Assembly: GCF_048544455.1 (NCBI RefSeq)
Contig: NC_133537.1
Location: 18,785,541 to 18,849,540 of the forward strand
Source of the DNA: Silene latifolia
Lineage: Eukaryota > Streptophyta > Magnoliopsida > Caryophyllales > Caryophyllaceae
Length of the DNA: 64,000 nt
Direction of reading: 5' to 3'
In this document: one piece after another, positions 31,065 through 42,722 of the stretch
Layout of the letters: the number at the start of each line of letters is the position of its first letter
Numbering within the stretch: the stretch's first letter is position 1
Position numbers and translations under genes: made by a program
Notes under the pieces: model-generated
The model's input: only the letters and a program-made list of their open reading frames with translations
The model's database searches: none
Told to the model about the DNA's origin: nothing

Positions 31065-32108
31065 GTGCCTTCTTCGATACCAAACTTTGCTAAGAAGAGG
31101 TTTGTGCCAAGAGTACAAGAACCAAGGATGCAAGAACCAAGAGGAAAAGAGTCAAGCGGACAAGTTCCCCAACCAAGCAACAACCACCCCAACTTTGAGA
31201 AAGCTCGCAAGTGCTTAAATTGTAAGCAAGCCTTACACCTCAGAGTTGGATGCTACAATCGACCTTTGACTTGTTATCATTGTAAGAAGCCCGGACATCG
31301 CTACAATGATTGCCCTGATAGGAAAGCTTCTACTACTTCTTCTTCCACTCAAGCTCCAAAAGCCAAGCCAAGAGGAACCATCTATGTCATAAGTCGTGCC
31401 GAAGCCGCCGCTCATCCCGACATCATTACGGGTATGTTCTCAATTTTTGATCAACCATGCCTTATTCTTTTCGACACCGTCACATCTTTATCTTTTATTT
31501 CATCCAAGTTTTCAGAAAATTTAGCTCTTGAGCCTATACCTAGTGAGGATACCCATATATCCTTACCATCCGGAGAGATCATTTCATGTTCCTATTCTTT
31601 TTCCGATGTCCCTATCTTAATTTCGGGAACTCTTTTCCCCGCTAACCTACTTTGTTTTCCCCTTGAGAAATTCGATGTGATTTTGGGTATGAATTGGTTG
31701 TCTAAGTACGATGCAATATTCGAGTGTAGAGATCAAAACATTCGCCACAAAAATCTGCTAGGTACCCGTGTTTCATATAAAGGAGTTCGCTCCCAAGAAG
31801 GTGTGAAGTTGATTTCCGCATTGAAATTGATGAGTATGGAAAAGAAAGGTCACCAAGTCTTTTTGTGTAAGGTGACTTCTACTTCTTCTTCTTTTCCGAA
31901 TCTTGAAGAAGTGCCCGTGGTTTGTGAATACGCCAATGTTTTTCCCGAGGAGTTGCCCAGAATACCTTCCGAGCATGATGTAGAGTTTTCCATCGACCTC
32001 GTGCCCGAAACCAGACCGATTGCTAAAGCTCCTTACCGTATGGCGCGAACCGAACTTAAAGATTTATGGAAGCAACTTGATGAGATGATTGAGAAAGGAT
32101 TTATTTGA
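31065..32108 (+). pseudogene. pol: E4 gag zinc knuckle, protease and start of RT
   Basis: A 347-codon stretch. Near residue 50-70 is the CCHC zinc knuckle CYHCKKPGHRYNDCP, which binds RNA. The protease follows with LILFDTVTSLSFIS (active-site block, D-T present but not the usual D-S/T-G) and FDVILGMNWLSKYDA. The last 60 residues, from VFPEELPRIPSEHDVEFSIDLVP, are the entry to reverse transcriptase. Part of a broken gag-pol. Confidence 0.9.
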
Positions 32109-32144
32109 CCTAGTGCCTCACCTTGGGGTGCTACCGTTCTCTTT

Positions 32145-32263
32145 GTGAAGAAGAAAGATGGATCCATGAGACTTTGTATCGATTATCGTGAGCTCAACCG
32201 TGTTACTATCAAGAATAAGTATCCTCTACCAAGGATTGAAGATTTGTTTGATCAACTCAAAGG
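32145..32263 (+). pseudogene. pol: E4 RT segment before N2
   Basis: [37 protein letters not shown] is the first part of the chromovirus reverse transcriptase. N2 inserted directly after it (TSD TGCTT at 32264-32268 and 39108-39112). Confidence 0.92.
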
Positions 32264-32268
32264 TGCTT

Positions 32269-33588
32269 TGATACGTGCATTTTATATAGTCTTTTTAGTC
32301 TATTCTTGCACGCATCTTTATGCTATTTTAGTAGTTATTTGCTACGAATATGCCCCGAATTGCATACTTTGGAAGTTCTTGTCTTATTTGCAGGAATGAG
32401 CCATAAAGTAGTGAAATCAAGTCATTTACCGTCCGTTTTGCATGCATTTGGAGGAAGAGATAATTTGGAGCGGGAAATATTGCTGTCTTGGGATGCGTGA
32501 AGCTATTTCGGGAGCTAAAAGGCCAAGTCAAAGACCAAATTACAAGACCAACACGAGCTGGAACCAGGAACCACTCGATCGAGCAGTTTCTTTTGGTCGA
32601 TCGAGTAAACAGATGAAGGAACTGTTCGATCGAGTGGCCAACTGTTCGATCGAGCCTTATCTTTTGGTCGATCGAGTAAACAGACGCAGGAACTATTCGA
32701 TCGAGTGACTTAACTGTTCGATCGAGCAATTACAAGCTATTGGGCCTCAATTTACGTTAAGCTTAGATTAGGTTTATGTTTTGAGGCTATAAAATAAATC
32801 TAAGAGGAGGACGTTACTCCGCCCCCTCTTGACCTCTCTAATTACCTTTTTTCTTGATCGCTCATTGTTACTTTTGTTCTTTCATTTCCGGATCATTTAT
32901 TTCAGTAATCCTTTCTTCCCTTTTCTCTCTTTAATTTAATTTAATGTTTATTATTTGTTCTTTCTTTATTTCTTGTTCTTCTTTATTCCATGCCTAGCTA
33001 AATCCCGTAGTATTTTAGGATTAGGGAAGCCATGGTAGCAACATGTTTTAATTGACTTGAATAGATTAGTCTGGCGATAAGAATTGTATTAGGCAATTTA
33101 ATTGTTATTAGGTTGAATGTATGCATGCAGGAGACCAATTATAAAAGTAGTTAACCCCGACCTAGATCGAAAGATTGGAAGGAAAGGCTTGCTTAATTAC
33201 AATAGGGTATTGCAGTGAGGGCGAAAGTTAAGCTGTTTACGCTCTAGGGCGGTTTAAGGACCGAAAGGTGACGACCATAGCTCTTCTTATCAATAGTCTA
33301 ATCGCCTTAGTATTCCCGATAGTATAAGATCTGATAGCTGCCACGGTAGACCGACTCCTAGCATACTTCCTTTCTCTTATTTTTAATTTCCTTTATTCCC
33401 TTCTCTTGCCTCTAGTTTCAGTAGTTTAGTTAGTTCACAATCAATTCAACCCCCATTTCTGTGACACCCTGACAGACCGAATTAAACAGATAGATAGCAA
33501 CTTAGCCACCCTGTGGAGATCGACCCTACTTACCCGACTTGTTAGTAGTAACTTAGGTATTTATTTTTGGTACATAACGACCGTATCA
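32269..33588 (+). repeat. N2 5' LTR (1320 bp)
   Basis: TGATACGTGCAT...ACGACCGTATCA. A TATA box TATAAAATAA lies at 32788-32797. Six or so copies of (A/G)CTCGATCGAG(T/C) or GTTCGATCGAG lie at 32573-32728, ending about 60 bp upstream of it. Confidence 0.95.
32573..32728. repeat. Palindrome array in N2 5' LTR
   Basis: Copies of CTCGATCGAG, GGTCGATCGAGT and TGTTCGATCGAGT at roughly 20-bp intervals. Two tandem ACTGTTCGATCGAGTGGCCA-like units here correspond to three in the 3' LTR. Confidence 0.92.
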
Positions 33589-33593
33589 AATTT

Positions 33594-33611
33594 TGGCGCC
33601 GTTCTTCGGGG
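33594..33611 (+). other. N2 primer-binding site
   Basis: TGGCGCCGTTCTTCGGGG, 5 bp after the LTR, resembles the TGGCGCCGTTGCCGGGG site typical of Athila-lineage elements, with two or three differences in the centre. Confidence 0.85.
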
Positions 33612-33914
33612 AGGCGACGCTTTTTATCCGATTTATTTTGTTCTTTTTTCACCTCAAGGGAAGACTAAGTACCTTGAGGCCGTTCTAATCTTTTTCTTCA
33701 GCGCTGTTTTGATAGGTCTACAGGTCTATTAGTCAGTTTTTAGAGAAAGATTATCGAAGGGAAGGCTTGAGTACCTTCGATTCTTTGCCAAGATGACGTC
33801 CGTTTCGAGCTTATTGCTCAGTTTGAAGCTCAAACTGAAAAATCTGCCAATTGGGAGAGGAAAGATTCTTGGGGTTGTGGTAGTTACTATGATGTCGCTC
33901 CTCGACCGCAACCG

Positions 33915-34541
33915 TTGATGCAACAAGGCTATCAACAGCCTTGTTATTTGTTTCCACCGCAACCAACCCCTTCACTTGCTAGGAATGATGAGGTGGAAGA
34001 ACTGAAGTCAACAATAAATGCACTTGCACTACAGTGTCATAATTCTAGTGCGGAATTTGATAGCCGTATGAAGAAGCTAGAGGCTCGGTGTGATCAATTA
34101 ATTACCGAGCAAGAGCAATGTGAGACGGTGTATGCTATCAACTCCGACACCATTCCGTTTCATGAAGATACCCCGGAGGATGATTTAGACGAGTTTTTGG
34201 AATTAATACTTGCTGCGTGCAATGCAGACACTCGATCGAGTGAAAAATCAACTCGATCGAGTGAACTTCTTCATCCCATCACTCGATCGAACGAAGCTGG
34301 AAGGGATCACCACGATCGAACAGACTCAGATACTGTTCGATCGATCACTGCTGGGAAGGAGAACCTCTATCGAACAGTCACAAGGTCTGTTCGATCGAGC
34401 ACGGCTGAAGAACAAGACCTGGATCGAACAGTCTCTGTGACTGTTCGATCGAGCAATATGAGTGAAGAAAGCTCTCGATTAGTCTTTGTGATACCTCGAT
34501 CGAATTGCCTTACTATGGACATGAAGACGATACGTCAATAA
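33915..34541 (+). pseudogene. N2 gag-region ORF with 18-residue repeats
   Basis: A 208-codon frame. Residues 25-75 are a helical coiled-coil stretch (DEVEELKSTINALALQC..MKKLEARCDQLITEQEQ), as in Athila gag C-terminal linkers. Residues 134-187 are three tandem 18-residue repeats with the pattern D/Y-R-T-x-S-x-T/S-V-R-S-S-T-A-x-E-x-D/N-L. The repeats are built from the palindrome sequence at DNA level. No capsid domain is seen, so only part of a gag is present. Function of the repeat region is unknown. Confidence 0.65.
34314..34475 (+). repeat. 54-bp coding tandem repeat with hairpins
   Basis: Three 54-bp (18-codon) units start at 34314, 34368 and 34422. Each begins with an inverted repeat of the type GATCGAACAG / CTGTTCGATC with a loop of 7-9 bases (for example 34422-34432 and 34440-34450). 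Similar but less regular ACTCGATCGAGT copies precede them from 34228. Confidence 0.9.
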
Positions 34542-35524
34542 TGCCTATTTCTAATGATGATAAAAAGGAACATATAGTCAACTTCTATTCTGTTCAAGTT
34601 CCTTATCCACAACAATTGCTACCACACCGTGCATTCCTGGACCGTATCCGAGATCTCAATGTCGCTGATCACTACAAAGCGATGATTGCCCAGGTACCCT
34701 CGTATTCTGAATTTATTGGTCAAATTAATTGGTCTAAGAAGGATATTAGTGATGTTAAGGCGGTAATGAATGTTGCTATGACTGAAGAGTGTAGTGCACT
34801 TCTTCGAAATGGGACCCCGCCCAAAATGTCTGACCCAGGTCGTTTTTCTATACCATGTTCAATAGGGACCCATTCGATTGATAATGCTTTATGTGACCTA
34901 GGAGCTAGTATTAGCATTTTACCTTTGTCTCTTGCCTTGAAATTTGGGTTGACTATGTTCACACGCGCTAAAACGATCAAACTAGTCGACCATTCTTATG
35001 TTCGGGTCAAAGGAGCTTTACATGATGTACCTGTTAGGATCGGGAATTTCTTTATTCCCGTAGATTTTATTGTCTTAAATATACCCGAGGACCGTAACAT
35101 TCCCGTTATTTTGGGAAGACCATTTTTGTGCACTGCTGGCGCAATTATCGATGTCGGGGTTGGGACACTTACCTTTCAGGTCGGAGGGGAGGACTTGGTT
35201 TTTACTAAGTCTGATGACCCTAGGGAACCCATGCACATCACGCCATGTGATGATGTCCCTCATGAAGAGTCCTTTGATATACCGTCTGATAGTCCTTCTG
35301 AGTCACATTTTATTGCTGCTTTATTGACGCCTCCGCCCTATTCTGGGAGCGAATTGGAGGAACGTGTCTTTGTTTCTCTTTCTACAGGTCTTGACAAGTT
35401 CAAAGACCCGGGAGGTGAGATGGGTGCTCTTAGCATGAAGTCCTGGAACTGCCCGGATAGACGACCCGGGGAGGAGGTGTTGATAAAGCTACACCGTCTA
35501 GGAAAAAGCTGCTTGATGAGGTGA
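34505..35524 (+). pseudogene. pro: N2 Athila-type protease region
   Basis: A 339-codon frame. Around residue 105-140 comes PGRFSIPCSIGTHSIDNALCDLGASISILPLSL, the Athila protease active-site block, with D-L-G-A in place of D-S/T-G-A. Near 205-225 is NIPVILGRPFLCTAGAIIDV, the conserved ILGRPFL flap-core motif of Athila elements. N-terminal residues 35-75 include the usual linker (PHRAFLDRIRDLNVADHYK). Nothing resembling RT follows. It would mature Gag if active. Confidence 0.85.
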
Positions 35525-37768
35525 TAGATTGGGACCCGGATGCTGTGGGAAGCTGTTGTTCTTACATTGCCAAGCTGTGGAGGCCGGATGTCCGCCTGAC
35601 GATTGCGCTACCGCATCTAGTCGAGGCCTAGTAGTGGGCCAATGATCTGTCTTTGTTGGATGATGAGAAGAAGGTCGAGCCGGGACTGTTTGAAGCTAGC
35701 GCACGGGAGGCTGACCTTTTTTTTTTTTTTTTTTTTTTTTTTTGAACTTTTGATGAACTATTTATTTCTCTTTAGCTTATTGTTGAACTTTAAACGCTGT
35801 TTTACGAACTCTTTATGCTTTTCTAGCTTTGGAATGCGTGTTTTGCAGGACATAGTACTCGATCGAGTAGTTTATTGCTCGATCGAGCACTTTTTGGGGA
35901 AGCCTTCACTCGATCGAGTGGTACTCGTCCTCGATCGATCAAAGTCAATAACACGCCTACTCGATCGAGTGGTTTTTCACTCGATCGAGTCCTTCCATGC
36001 ACCAGTTCACTCGATCGAGTTGTTCCAAGTGCTCGATCGAGTAGTTTTGACTCCCAGCTGCTGTTTTCCGTCTATGGAGCTACTGTTTGACTTTCTTTGA
36101 CCTCCCATGTTCATGGTCGGTTTGGGGAGGTTCCCTCTTTATGATGTCTTGTAAGTTTTCCGCTTTTACTCTCTTCCTCCTTTAGTTTGCATTTCCTTTC
36201 CATGTTTTGGTACAATGGGGGCATTGTACGGTTTGGTTTGGGGAGGTTATGCATCCATATCTGTGTCTGCATATTGTTTTTATTGCATTTCAGTTATCAC
36301 ATTTAATTTATGTTTGCATTGTTGTTTATTTTCGTTAAAATTCAAAAATTTCAATAAAAATTGAAAAATTGTTACAATTCAAAAAATTTCACGTTTATTT
36401 TAGCATGTAGGTTGAGTCGGAACGGTAGATTTCCATGATGATAATGCACTATAACTTGTCAATTTACTTGAGCCTTGCACTTCCGTTGATAGTTTTTAGC
36501 TTTGTCATACGCATAATCTACAATTTAATTCTGTTCAAATATAAGCTGACTGTTTAGACTTGACCTATAAATTGGCAAACTACTTAAAAATTCTGAGATT
36601 TAGAGCCCATAACTGAACTGGTGACATTCATGACCAGTTCATTAGAAATTTTGAGTAGTACTCCTTGCATAGCATGTTCGTCTCTTTTGCACATTTATGA
36701 CATTCAATTTCTCGTCAAAATGCACATATTCGGGTTCGTGGTTGGTGTCACATGCAGGGAGGGCCTTGCAAATTTCCCTTTCCTTATGTTTTTCACCCAT
36801 TTAGCTCCACATTAGCCAAATTTGCCTTTTGACCCATTAGCTACATCCCAAACTAAGCCTGCCTAGTCAAGCTAGTTAGTATGTTCTTTTGTGGTATGAG
36901 TTTTCGTCCGCAGTTTGGCCGTATCTCTTTTGTATGGAGTTGTTGGAAAATAAAGGAAGGAGGAAAGAAAAAAAGAATTGAAAAAAGAGAAAAAGATGAT
37001 ACGTGAATAAAAGAAAGAAAAAAGAAAAGAAAAAAAATGAAAAAAAAAAAGACATGGTGATTCACGTGAAAACCAGAGAAGCAAAATTATCAAATTTTTG
37101 AACTGGTTATATTTCGAGACTGTATATGCTTATCTTTATCTTGTGACGGTCTCCCTCCTCCGTTTTATTCATATATTTTTGAGGACATAGTGTATTTGGA
37201 TGGTGAGTTTTGTGCCAATGAAGGGCACTTGTGTTTATTTTTCAGTCAGTTGAGATTGGGACGGTCTTATATGGTCCTGTTAGGAACTAGCTTGACGCTT
37301 TTACCTCCACATTTCCATAACATGTTTTGCCCTTTCTCACCTGAACCTCACTGTTCCCAAATTATTTGTAAGCCCTTGGCTGTGACGGACATTATTGGTT
37401 GGAGTATGTGCATTAGTTCTTGAATTGTCTTTCATTTTTGTTGCATGCATGCTATGTAGATCGCAGTTAGGTGAGTGACTGTCCTTTCTTCTCTCTTTTA
37501 CATATAAATATTCACCCTTTGCTTCATGAGAGAAGAGTGACCACGAGAGAGTCCGATTTTGTTGGTCTTGCAAGGTCGATAGGTTGGCTATAATTCTAAA
37601 CAGCTCATAATTCGTTTGCGTATTGACTGCTTAGCTTAAACTATTAATCTTTGTTGCATTAAATTGGTTCAAGTAGACAAGTTAAGCTAGCTCTGAGTTA
37701 TCTTTTTCCGTTCCTTTAGTTGCATTTAGTTTACTCGGGGACGAGTAAAGGTTTGGTTTGGGGAGATT
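35525..37768 (+). other. N2 3' noncoding region
   Basis: About 2.2 kb without a defendable gene. It holds a run of about 25 T (35719-35743), a second dense palindrome cluster (35859-36044), AAAAATT-type repeats (36340-36400), and a purine-rich tract (36945-37055) whose plus strand is almost only A and G, which is common in Athila 3' regions. A purine-rich TTTGGGGAGA tract precedes the 3' LTR at 37769. Confidence 0.7.
35859..36044. repeat. Palindrome array in N2 3' noncoding region
   Basis: Nine or so copies of (A/G)CTCGATCGAG(T/C), mostly perfect, with spacers of 8-15 bp of unrelated sequence. Spacers differ from those in the LTR array. Confidence 0.92.
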
Positions 37769-39107
37769 TGATACGTGCATTTTATATAGTCTTTTTAGTC
37801 TATTCTTGCACGCATCTTTATGCTATTTTAGTAGTTATTTGCTACGAATATGCCCCGAATTGCATACTTTGGAAGTTCTTGTCTTATTTACAGGAATGAG
37901 CCATAAAGTAGTGAAATCAAGTCATTTACCGTCCGTTTTGCATGCATTTGGAGGAAGAGATAATTTGGAGCGGGAAATATTGTTGTCTTGGGATGCGTGA
38001 AGCTATTTCGGGAGCTAAAAGGCCAAGTCAAAGACCAAATTACAAGACCAACACGAGCTGGAACCAGGAACCACTCGATCGAGCAGTTTCTTTTGGTCGA
38101 TCGAGTAAACAGACGAAGGAACTGTTCGATCGAGTGGCCAACTGTTCGATCGAGTGGCCAACTGTTCGATCGAGCCTTATCTTTTGGTCGATCGAGTAAA
38201 CAGACGCAGGAACTGTTCGATCGAGTGACTTAACTGTTCGATCGAGCAATTACAAGCTATTGGGCCTCAATTTACGTTAAGCTTAGATTAGGTTTATGTT
38301 TTGAGGCTATAAAATAAATCTAAGAGGAGGACGTTACTCCGCCCCCTCTTGACCTCTCTAATTACCTTTTCTTCGGACTGCTACTGTTACTTTTGTTCTT
38401 TCATTTCCGGATCATTTATTTCAGTAATCCTTTCTTCCCTTTTCTCTCTTTAATTTAATTTAATGTTTATTATTTGTTCTTTCTTTATTTCTTGTTCTTC
38501 TTTATTCCATGCCTAGCTAAATCCCGTAGTATTTTAGGATTAGGGAAGCCATGGTAGCAACATGTTTTAATTGACTTGAATAGATTAGTCTGGCGATAAG
38601 AATTGTATTAGGCAATTTAATTGTTATTAGGTTGAATGTATGCATGCAGGAGACCAATTATAAAAGTAGTTAACCCCGACCTAGATCGAAAGATTGGAAG
38701 GAAAGGCTTGCTTAATTACAATAGGGTATTGCAGTGAGGGCGAAAGTTAAGCTGTTTACGCTCTAGGGCGGTTTAAGGACCGAAAGGTGACGACCATAGC
38801 TCTTCTTATCAATAGTCTAATCGCCTTAGTATTCCCGATAGTATAAGATCGATAGGCGCCACGGTGAGACCGACTCTAGCATACTTCCTTTCTCTTATTT
38901 TTAATTTCCTTTATTCCCTTCTCTTGCCTCTAGTTTCAGTAGTTTAGTTAGTTCACAATCAATTCAACCCCCATTTCGTGACACCCGATGACCGAATTAA
39001 ACAGATAGATAGCAACTTAGCCTCCCTGTGGAGATCGACCCTACTTACCGCTGACTTCTGTTAGTAGTAACTTAGGTATTTATTTTTGGTACATAACGAC
39101 CGTATCA
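37769..39107 (+). repeat. N2 3' LTR (1339 bp)
   Basis: Nearly identical to 32269-33588. The main difference is an extra 20-bp palindrome-containing unit in the array at 38073-38247 (three GGCCAACTGTTCGATCGAG-type units against two). Confidence 0.95.
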
Positions 39108-40169
39108 TGCTTCTACTTTTTCCAAGATTGATTTGAGATCCGGTTATCATCAAATTCCCGTTCGTGATTCCGATATTCCAAAAACCGCCTTTAGCACGAG
39201 ATATGGACATTTCGAGTTTAAGGTAATGCCCTTTGGATTGACCAGTGCTCCCGCTATCTTCATGGACCAAATGAACCGAACTTTTAGTGTGTTCTTGGAC
39301 AAGTGTGTTGTGGTCTTCATCAACGATATTCTCATCTTTTCTAAGTACGAGGAAGAGCATGCCGATCATCTTCGTACTATCTTGGAGGTTCTTCGTCATC
39401 AAAAGTGGTTTGCCAAATTCTCCAAGTGTGAATTTTGGTTGTCCAAGGTGTCTTTCCTTGGTCATGTGATATCCAAGGAAGGTGTTATGGTGGCCCTTCA
39501 AAGATTGAAGCCGTGATGGAATGGAAGAGCCCGATCAATGTTGGTGAGATCCGTAGTTTCTTGGGTTTGGCGGGTTACTACCGTCACTTTATGAAGGATT
39601 TTTCTAAGCTTGCTAGACCGATGACTCAACTTTTGAAGAAAGAGACCAAGTTCTTATGGACCGAAGCTTGTAAGGAAGCATTCCAAGAGTTGAAGAGAAG
39701 GTTGACTACCGCTCCCGTTTTGACCTTACCTGAGGATGAAGTAGAGTTTGATGTGTTTTGTGATGCTTCTAAGATGGGTTTAGGTTGTGTCCTTATGCAA
39801 AATAGGAGAGTTGTTGCTTATGCTTCGCGATAATTGAGAGTTCATGAAGTGAACTACCCTACCCATGATCTTGAATTAGCCGCCGTCGTTCATGCCTTAA
39901 AGATGTGGAGACATTACCTTATTGGAGTTCATTGTCGTATCTACACCGATCATAAGAGTTTGAGGTATATTTTCACCCAAAAAGAGTTGAATATGAGACA
40001 ACGACGATGGTTGGAGTTAGTGAATGACTATGATGTGGAATTTTTATACCATGAAGGAAAGGCAAATGTGGTTGTCGATGCTCTTAGTAGAAAGTCAACT
40101 CATTCCGTGAGAGCTATCCGTGTGCTTCCTGATGACCTTTGTGCCGAGTTTCGTAAGTTAAGTTTGTAA
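39108..40169 (+). pseudogene. pol: E4 RT (second part) and RNase H
   Basis: From 39108 the RT continues after N2: [50 protein letters not shown] and the active-site region [13 protein letters not shown], where the usual YIDD reads FIND. From about 39540 the connection domain has [22 protein letters not shown]. RNase H follows with [18 protein letters not shown] and [22 protein letters not shown], then [12 protein letters not shown]. The region is broken in a few places. Confidence 0.92.
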
Positions 40170-40172
40170 CTA

Positions 40173-40882
40173 GTGGAAAGTTGTTTTGATTACCTTGGTG
40201 TTATGGTTTCCAAACCCATTGTTCTTCGTGGGATTCGTGATAACCTAGTGGATGATGCTACTTTCAAAAGATTTCAAGCCAAGCTTCTTGAAGGGAAAGC
40301 TATAGATTGTGAGATTGATGCTAGTGGACATCTTCGTTACCAAAGCCACATGTATGTCCCCTATGTCGTTGACTTGAGAAAGAGAGTCCTTGATGAGACT
40401 CATCTATCCCCTTATTCAATCCATCCCGGAGGAGACAAGATGTATAAGGATTTGAAGCTTCAATTTTGGTGGCTTAACATGAAGAATGACATTGTGACTT
40501 ATGTTGGAAAATGCCTCATTTGTCAACAAGTGAAGATTGAGCATAAGAGACCCGGAGGTTTGCTACAGCCGTTGGATGTTCCTTTATGGAAATAGGAGTC
40601 CATCTTCATGGATTTTGTCATGGCTTTGCCAAAGACCGTTGGTGGAAAGGATGCCGTATGGGTGATTGTGGATAGATTGACCAAGTGTTCTAGGTTCATC
40701 CCTATCAAAGAGACTTGGACTCTAGATCGACTTGCTAGTGCTTATGTTGAGGAGATCGTTCGTTACCAAGGTGTTCCTAAGGAGATCGTGTCGGATCGTG
40801 ACCCGAGATTTTGTTCAAGATTTTGGAAGGCCTTACAAGATGCTATGGGTCGTAAGTTGTTGATGAGTACCGCTTTTCATGC
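40173..40882 (+). pseudogene. pol: E4 integrase, zinc and first core part
   Basis: Includes the HHCC zinc region (HLSPYSIHPGGDKMYKDLK..C..CQQVKIEHKRPGGLLQPL) and the first part of the DDE core (VIVDRLTKCSRFIPIK, IVRYQGVPKEIVSDRDPRFCSRFWK). N3 inserted at the end (TSD CATGC). Residual parts of the core lie at 42666-42722 between N3 and the Copia solo LTR. It is part of a broken gene. Confidence 0.9.
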
Positions 40883-42665
40883 TGATGTGACCATTATTTG
40901 AGCATATTTAGTCCCCGAATTAGCCTTGTTCCCATGCTTTTTAGTGCATATTTGGGTCATTTATTGTCTTCAGTCCTTTGTTTTGCATATTCTTTGAGGT
41001 TTTGATCCCTTGGTAGGAAAGGAGTGCAAACCTTGCATTTTTATGGCAAAATAGAGCTAAATTGATTGAATTCAATGACCAAGCATCACAAGAGAAGACA
41101 AGACTAGAAGGCCTTTGTACATACTATAGTAGATGGGCAATGATGAGAAAAGATTCTTGCATCCCCAAGGAAATCCTCAAGGATTGTATGAAGAGAAAGG
41201 AATAAAAGAAGAAAGGAAGAAGCTGATCTACAATCCGAGCGGATTGCCCACAATCCGCCCGTCCAAGACAAGCAATCCGAGCGTCTTCCTTAGAAGGACG
41301 CTCGTCCAAAACCACCACAATCCGCCCGTCCACCCCCACAAATCCGCTCGTCCAAAAGACCCACAATCCGCTCATCCCGTGCCCTGGACGCTCGGATTGT
41401 GTGACAGCTAATCCGTCTTCTACTTATTCCATGAAGGATGCGCATACCTGGGGAAAGACTAGCAAAAAGGAGACTCGCATATTTTTCTGAGAGGAGCGAT
41501 TCCTCAAGGAATTAATCGTCATTTAAGCCCTTAGTAAACCCTAATTTGTGTACCTAATCCCCACTATAAATACCCCATTAGTCTAATCAGATAATCATGT
41601 TCTTCTTATCAATGTTTAGTGTAGTTTATATCATTCTAATCTCTCTTTAATCTTATAATCAACTTTTAATCAAGTCTTAATACAAATCTCATTTCCTTAA
41701 TCTCTCTTTTGTTCATCTTTCATTTTGGGTAATTAAAGATTATTTGGGTTATTATTGGGAGATTGACAACCTTCCAATCAGTCATCAAGTACTTCTATTA
41801 TTCTTTTCTTTATTATTGGAATCATTAGTAGGTATAATTCTCTTAATCCCCTTTTAATTATTGTTAATCATCTTCATTTATTCATCATGTTTTACTTTGT
41901 TGGTATGATTGACAACCTTGCTAGCATGTTCAACATGATAATGAGTGAGTAGTTTCCTTAACTAGGGTTAATGGGTAATTAGGGGAAACCAACATGGGGG
42001 ATGATTCATGCTTAAATTAATATGTTTTCATAGTTTATTTGCTTGCTTGTTGTGATCTCAACTTATGCACATGTTATGTTTGATGAAATGCGAGCCTATG
42101 AATCCTTGCATTTTTTACCCATCACCTATCTTTTCAATGAGACTTGTAAGACATAAACCAACTCGAGTCTCATTAGACCATGCATATAGTTGAGTAGGGA
42201 AGATTAAGTCGACTTGTAGGTGTTGTAAAATCTAATCGATTCGGCTCCGGGACCCAAACTTTCCTAGGATTGTAAGATATAAACCAACTCGATCCATCAC
42301 AACAATAATTGCTTGCTTATAATTTGAGAATATGTTTGTATGATCAATTCCCATGAATCCCCTATGACCCCATGACACCCTAGTGCCTTTTATCAATTGT
42401 TTACACCCCTTTTAATCATCTTGCTTATTTACTTCCACTACTATTTAGTTTAGTGATCTTATATTCAAACCCCAAATTGTGACACCTCTAGACACCGCTA
42501 GTTGCAATTGAAAATCTCATCTCAATTCCCGTCCCTTGGGATCCGACCTTTACTTTCCTCTTTACTAATAGTAGAGTTGTTTGTGAAGCTATAAATATTG
42601 TTTTGGTCTAGGTGCTCCTAACGACAAGTACCGAAAACTAAACCTCCAAAGAGGAATACCGACCA
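40883..42665 (+). mobile_element. N3: solo LTR (1783 bp) in E4 integrase
   Basis: TGATGTGACCAT...AATACCGACCA with a perfect 5-bp target duplication CATGC (40878-40882 and 42666-42670). There is no internal region, so it is a solo LTR. A TATA box TATAAATA lies at 41575-41582; a cluster of ATCCGAGCGGATT/AATCCGCTCG-type inverted motifs at 41227-41413 lies upstream. The same LTR family is inserted in reverse at 46951-48691. Confidence 0.9.
41227..41413. repeat. AATCCGAGCGGATT-type motif array in N3
   Basis: Around nine copies of AATCCG(A/C)(G/C)CG in both orientations, including near-palindromic AATCCGAGCGGATT and CGCTCGGATT. They sit about 160-350 bp upstream of the N3 TATA box. A similar array occurs in the inverted copy at 48228-48350. 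Confidence 0.88.
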
Positions 42666-42722
42666 CATGCCGCTACCGACGGACAAACCGATAGGACGAT
42701 TCAAATCCTTGAAGATTTGTTG

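Larger units (their letters stand above)
32269..39107 (+). mobile_element. N2: Athila-like element without pol, inside E4 RT
   Basis: A 6839-bp element with LTRs 32269-33588 and 37769-39107, a perfect 5-bp target duplication TGCTT, a TGGCGCC-type primer site, a gag/protease remnant and a tract of purines ahead of the 3' LTR. It has no RT, RNase H or integrase, so it would depend on a partner. Primer site and protease match the Athila lineage. The LTRs are nearly identical by eye apart from one 20-bp repeat unit and a few clustered small differences, so this is a young insertion. It is rich in ACTCGATCGAGT-type palindromes in LTR, coding and 3' regions. Confidence 0.92.
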
